The translations under genes were made by a program, and so were the position numbers. Shown piece after piece: positions 13,207 through 13,414 of a stretch of 13,414 nucleotides of DNA. The stretch is from Candidatus Woesearchaeota archaeon (GTDB lineage: Archaea; Nanobdellota; Nanobdellia; SCGC-AAA011-G17; GW2011-AR17), in NCBI GenBank assembly GCA_018302165.1, contig JAGWAA010000007.1, forward strand, positions 1 to 13,414, written 5' to 3'. Numbering within the stretch: position 1 is the stretch's first letter; every line of letters starts with the position of its first letter. A model generated the notes under the pieces. That model did not search any database, was not told where the DNA came from, and saw nothing but the letters and a program-made list of their open reading frames with translations.

Positions 13207-13409
13207 GACTCGAAATCAAAGTTAAAACCGGTTCTGGTAAATCTGAAATAGTTCGTAAAGAAGAGGGTTATGTTGCATTTTTAAAATCTCCTCCTGAGCA
13301 TAACAAAGCAAATTTAGAATTAATTAAATTAGCAAAAAAGCAATTTCAATCCGAAGTACGTATTGTTTCTGGTTTGAAAAGCAAAACTAAAATTATTGAG
13401 ATTGATTAA
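13203..13409 (+). CDS. DUF167/UPF0235 (YggU-like) family protein
   Basis: A 68-residue complete small protein of the DUF167 family, found in all domains with no settled function. The family pattern is clear: IKVKTGSGKSEIV near the start, then VAFLKSPPEHNKANLELIKLAKKQF (the conserved P-x-x-x-K-A-N block) and VRIVSGLKSKTKII at the end. It is shorter than the usual 75-100 residues because the N-terminal strand is trimmed. Its ATG overlaps the preceding stop as ATGA, so it is probably translationally coupled to the membrane-anchored protein, although no functional link is known. Confidence 0.92.
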   Translation: MRLEIKVKTGSGKSEIVRKEEGYVAFLKSPPEHNKANLELIKLAKKQFQSEVRIVSGLKSKTKIIEID

Positions 13410-13414
13410 TTTGT

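Overview
This is an AT-rich, tightly packed archaeal chromosome segment. The archaeal assignment rests on an exosome/proteasome operon (Rnp2, PsmA, SBDS, Rrp4, Rrp41, Rrp42), RNA polymerase subunit K, diphthine synthase, an archaeal ATP-dependent DNA ligase, a TrmB-type regulator and a CDKAL1-like tRNA methylthiotransferase. The low GC, very short spacers, small proteins and leaderless gene starts suggest a DPANN lineage (Woesearchaeota/Pacearchaeota-like). That placement is inference; the sequence alone does not prove it.

Layout. Positions 1-852 (+) hold the 3' part of a tRNA methylthiotransferase gene that enters from the left edge. It converges on a TrmB-family regulator (849-1673, -). An ATP-dependent DNA ligase (1836-3692, -) is divergent, across a 39-bp two-promoter spacer, from a membrane-anchored coiled-coil protein (3732-4673, +). 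A nitroreductase (4712-5302, +) follows. A seven-gene minus-strand operon, transcribed from 9459 down to 5308, encodes rnp2-psmA-SBDS-rrp4-rrp41-rrp42-rpoK. It is the core of the known archaeal exosome superoperon with rpoK at its tail. Diphthine synthase (9566-10276, +) is divergent from it. Next comes a two-gene module (10404-11295, +), a small HEPN-like protein overlapping a Pol-beta-type nucleotidyltransferase, preceded by a repeat-rich regulatory region. It converges on cysteinyl-tRNA synthetase (11292-12689, -). The right end holds a membrane-anchored extracytoplasmic protein overlapping a DUF167 gene (12766-13409, +).

How the genes work together. Most of the window is information processing: tRNA modification and charging, tRNA 5' maturation, ribosome maturation (SBDS), elongation factor modification (diphthamide), RNA synthesis (RpoK), RNA decay (exosome), protein decay (proteasome) and nick sealing. 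The expression layout is consistent. Most genes that head a transcript have a TATA-like box centred about 25-29 nt before the start codon, implying leaderless or nearly leaderless mRNAs. Downstream genes use Shine-Dalgarno sites or 4-nt ATGA overlaps.

The most interesting points are: the HEPN/nucleotidyltransferase pair with TACCAAC direct repeats bracketing two tandem TATA boxes; a four-cysteine zinc-ribbon-like insert in the DNA-binding domain of the ligase; a methylthiotransferase without its C-terminal TRAM domain; and rpoK as the last gene of the exosome operon. I see no insertion sequence, CRISPR array, tRNA or rRNA. No gene-free stretch exceeds about 130 bases.
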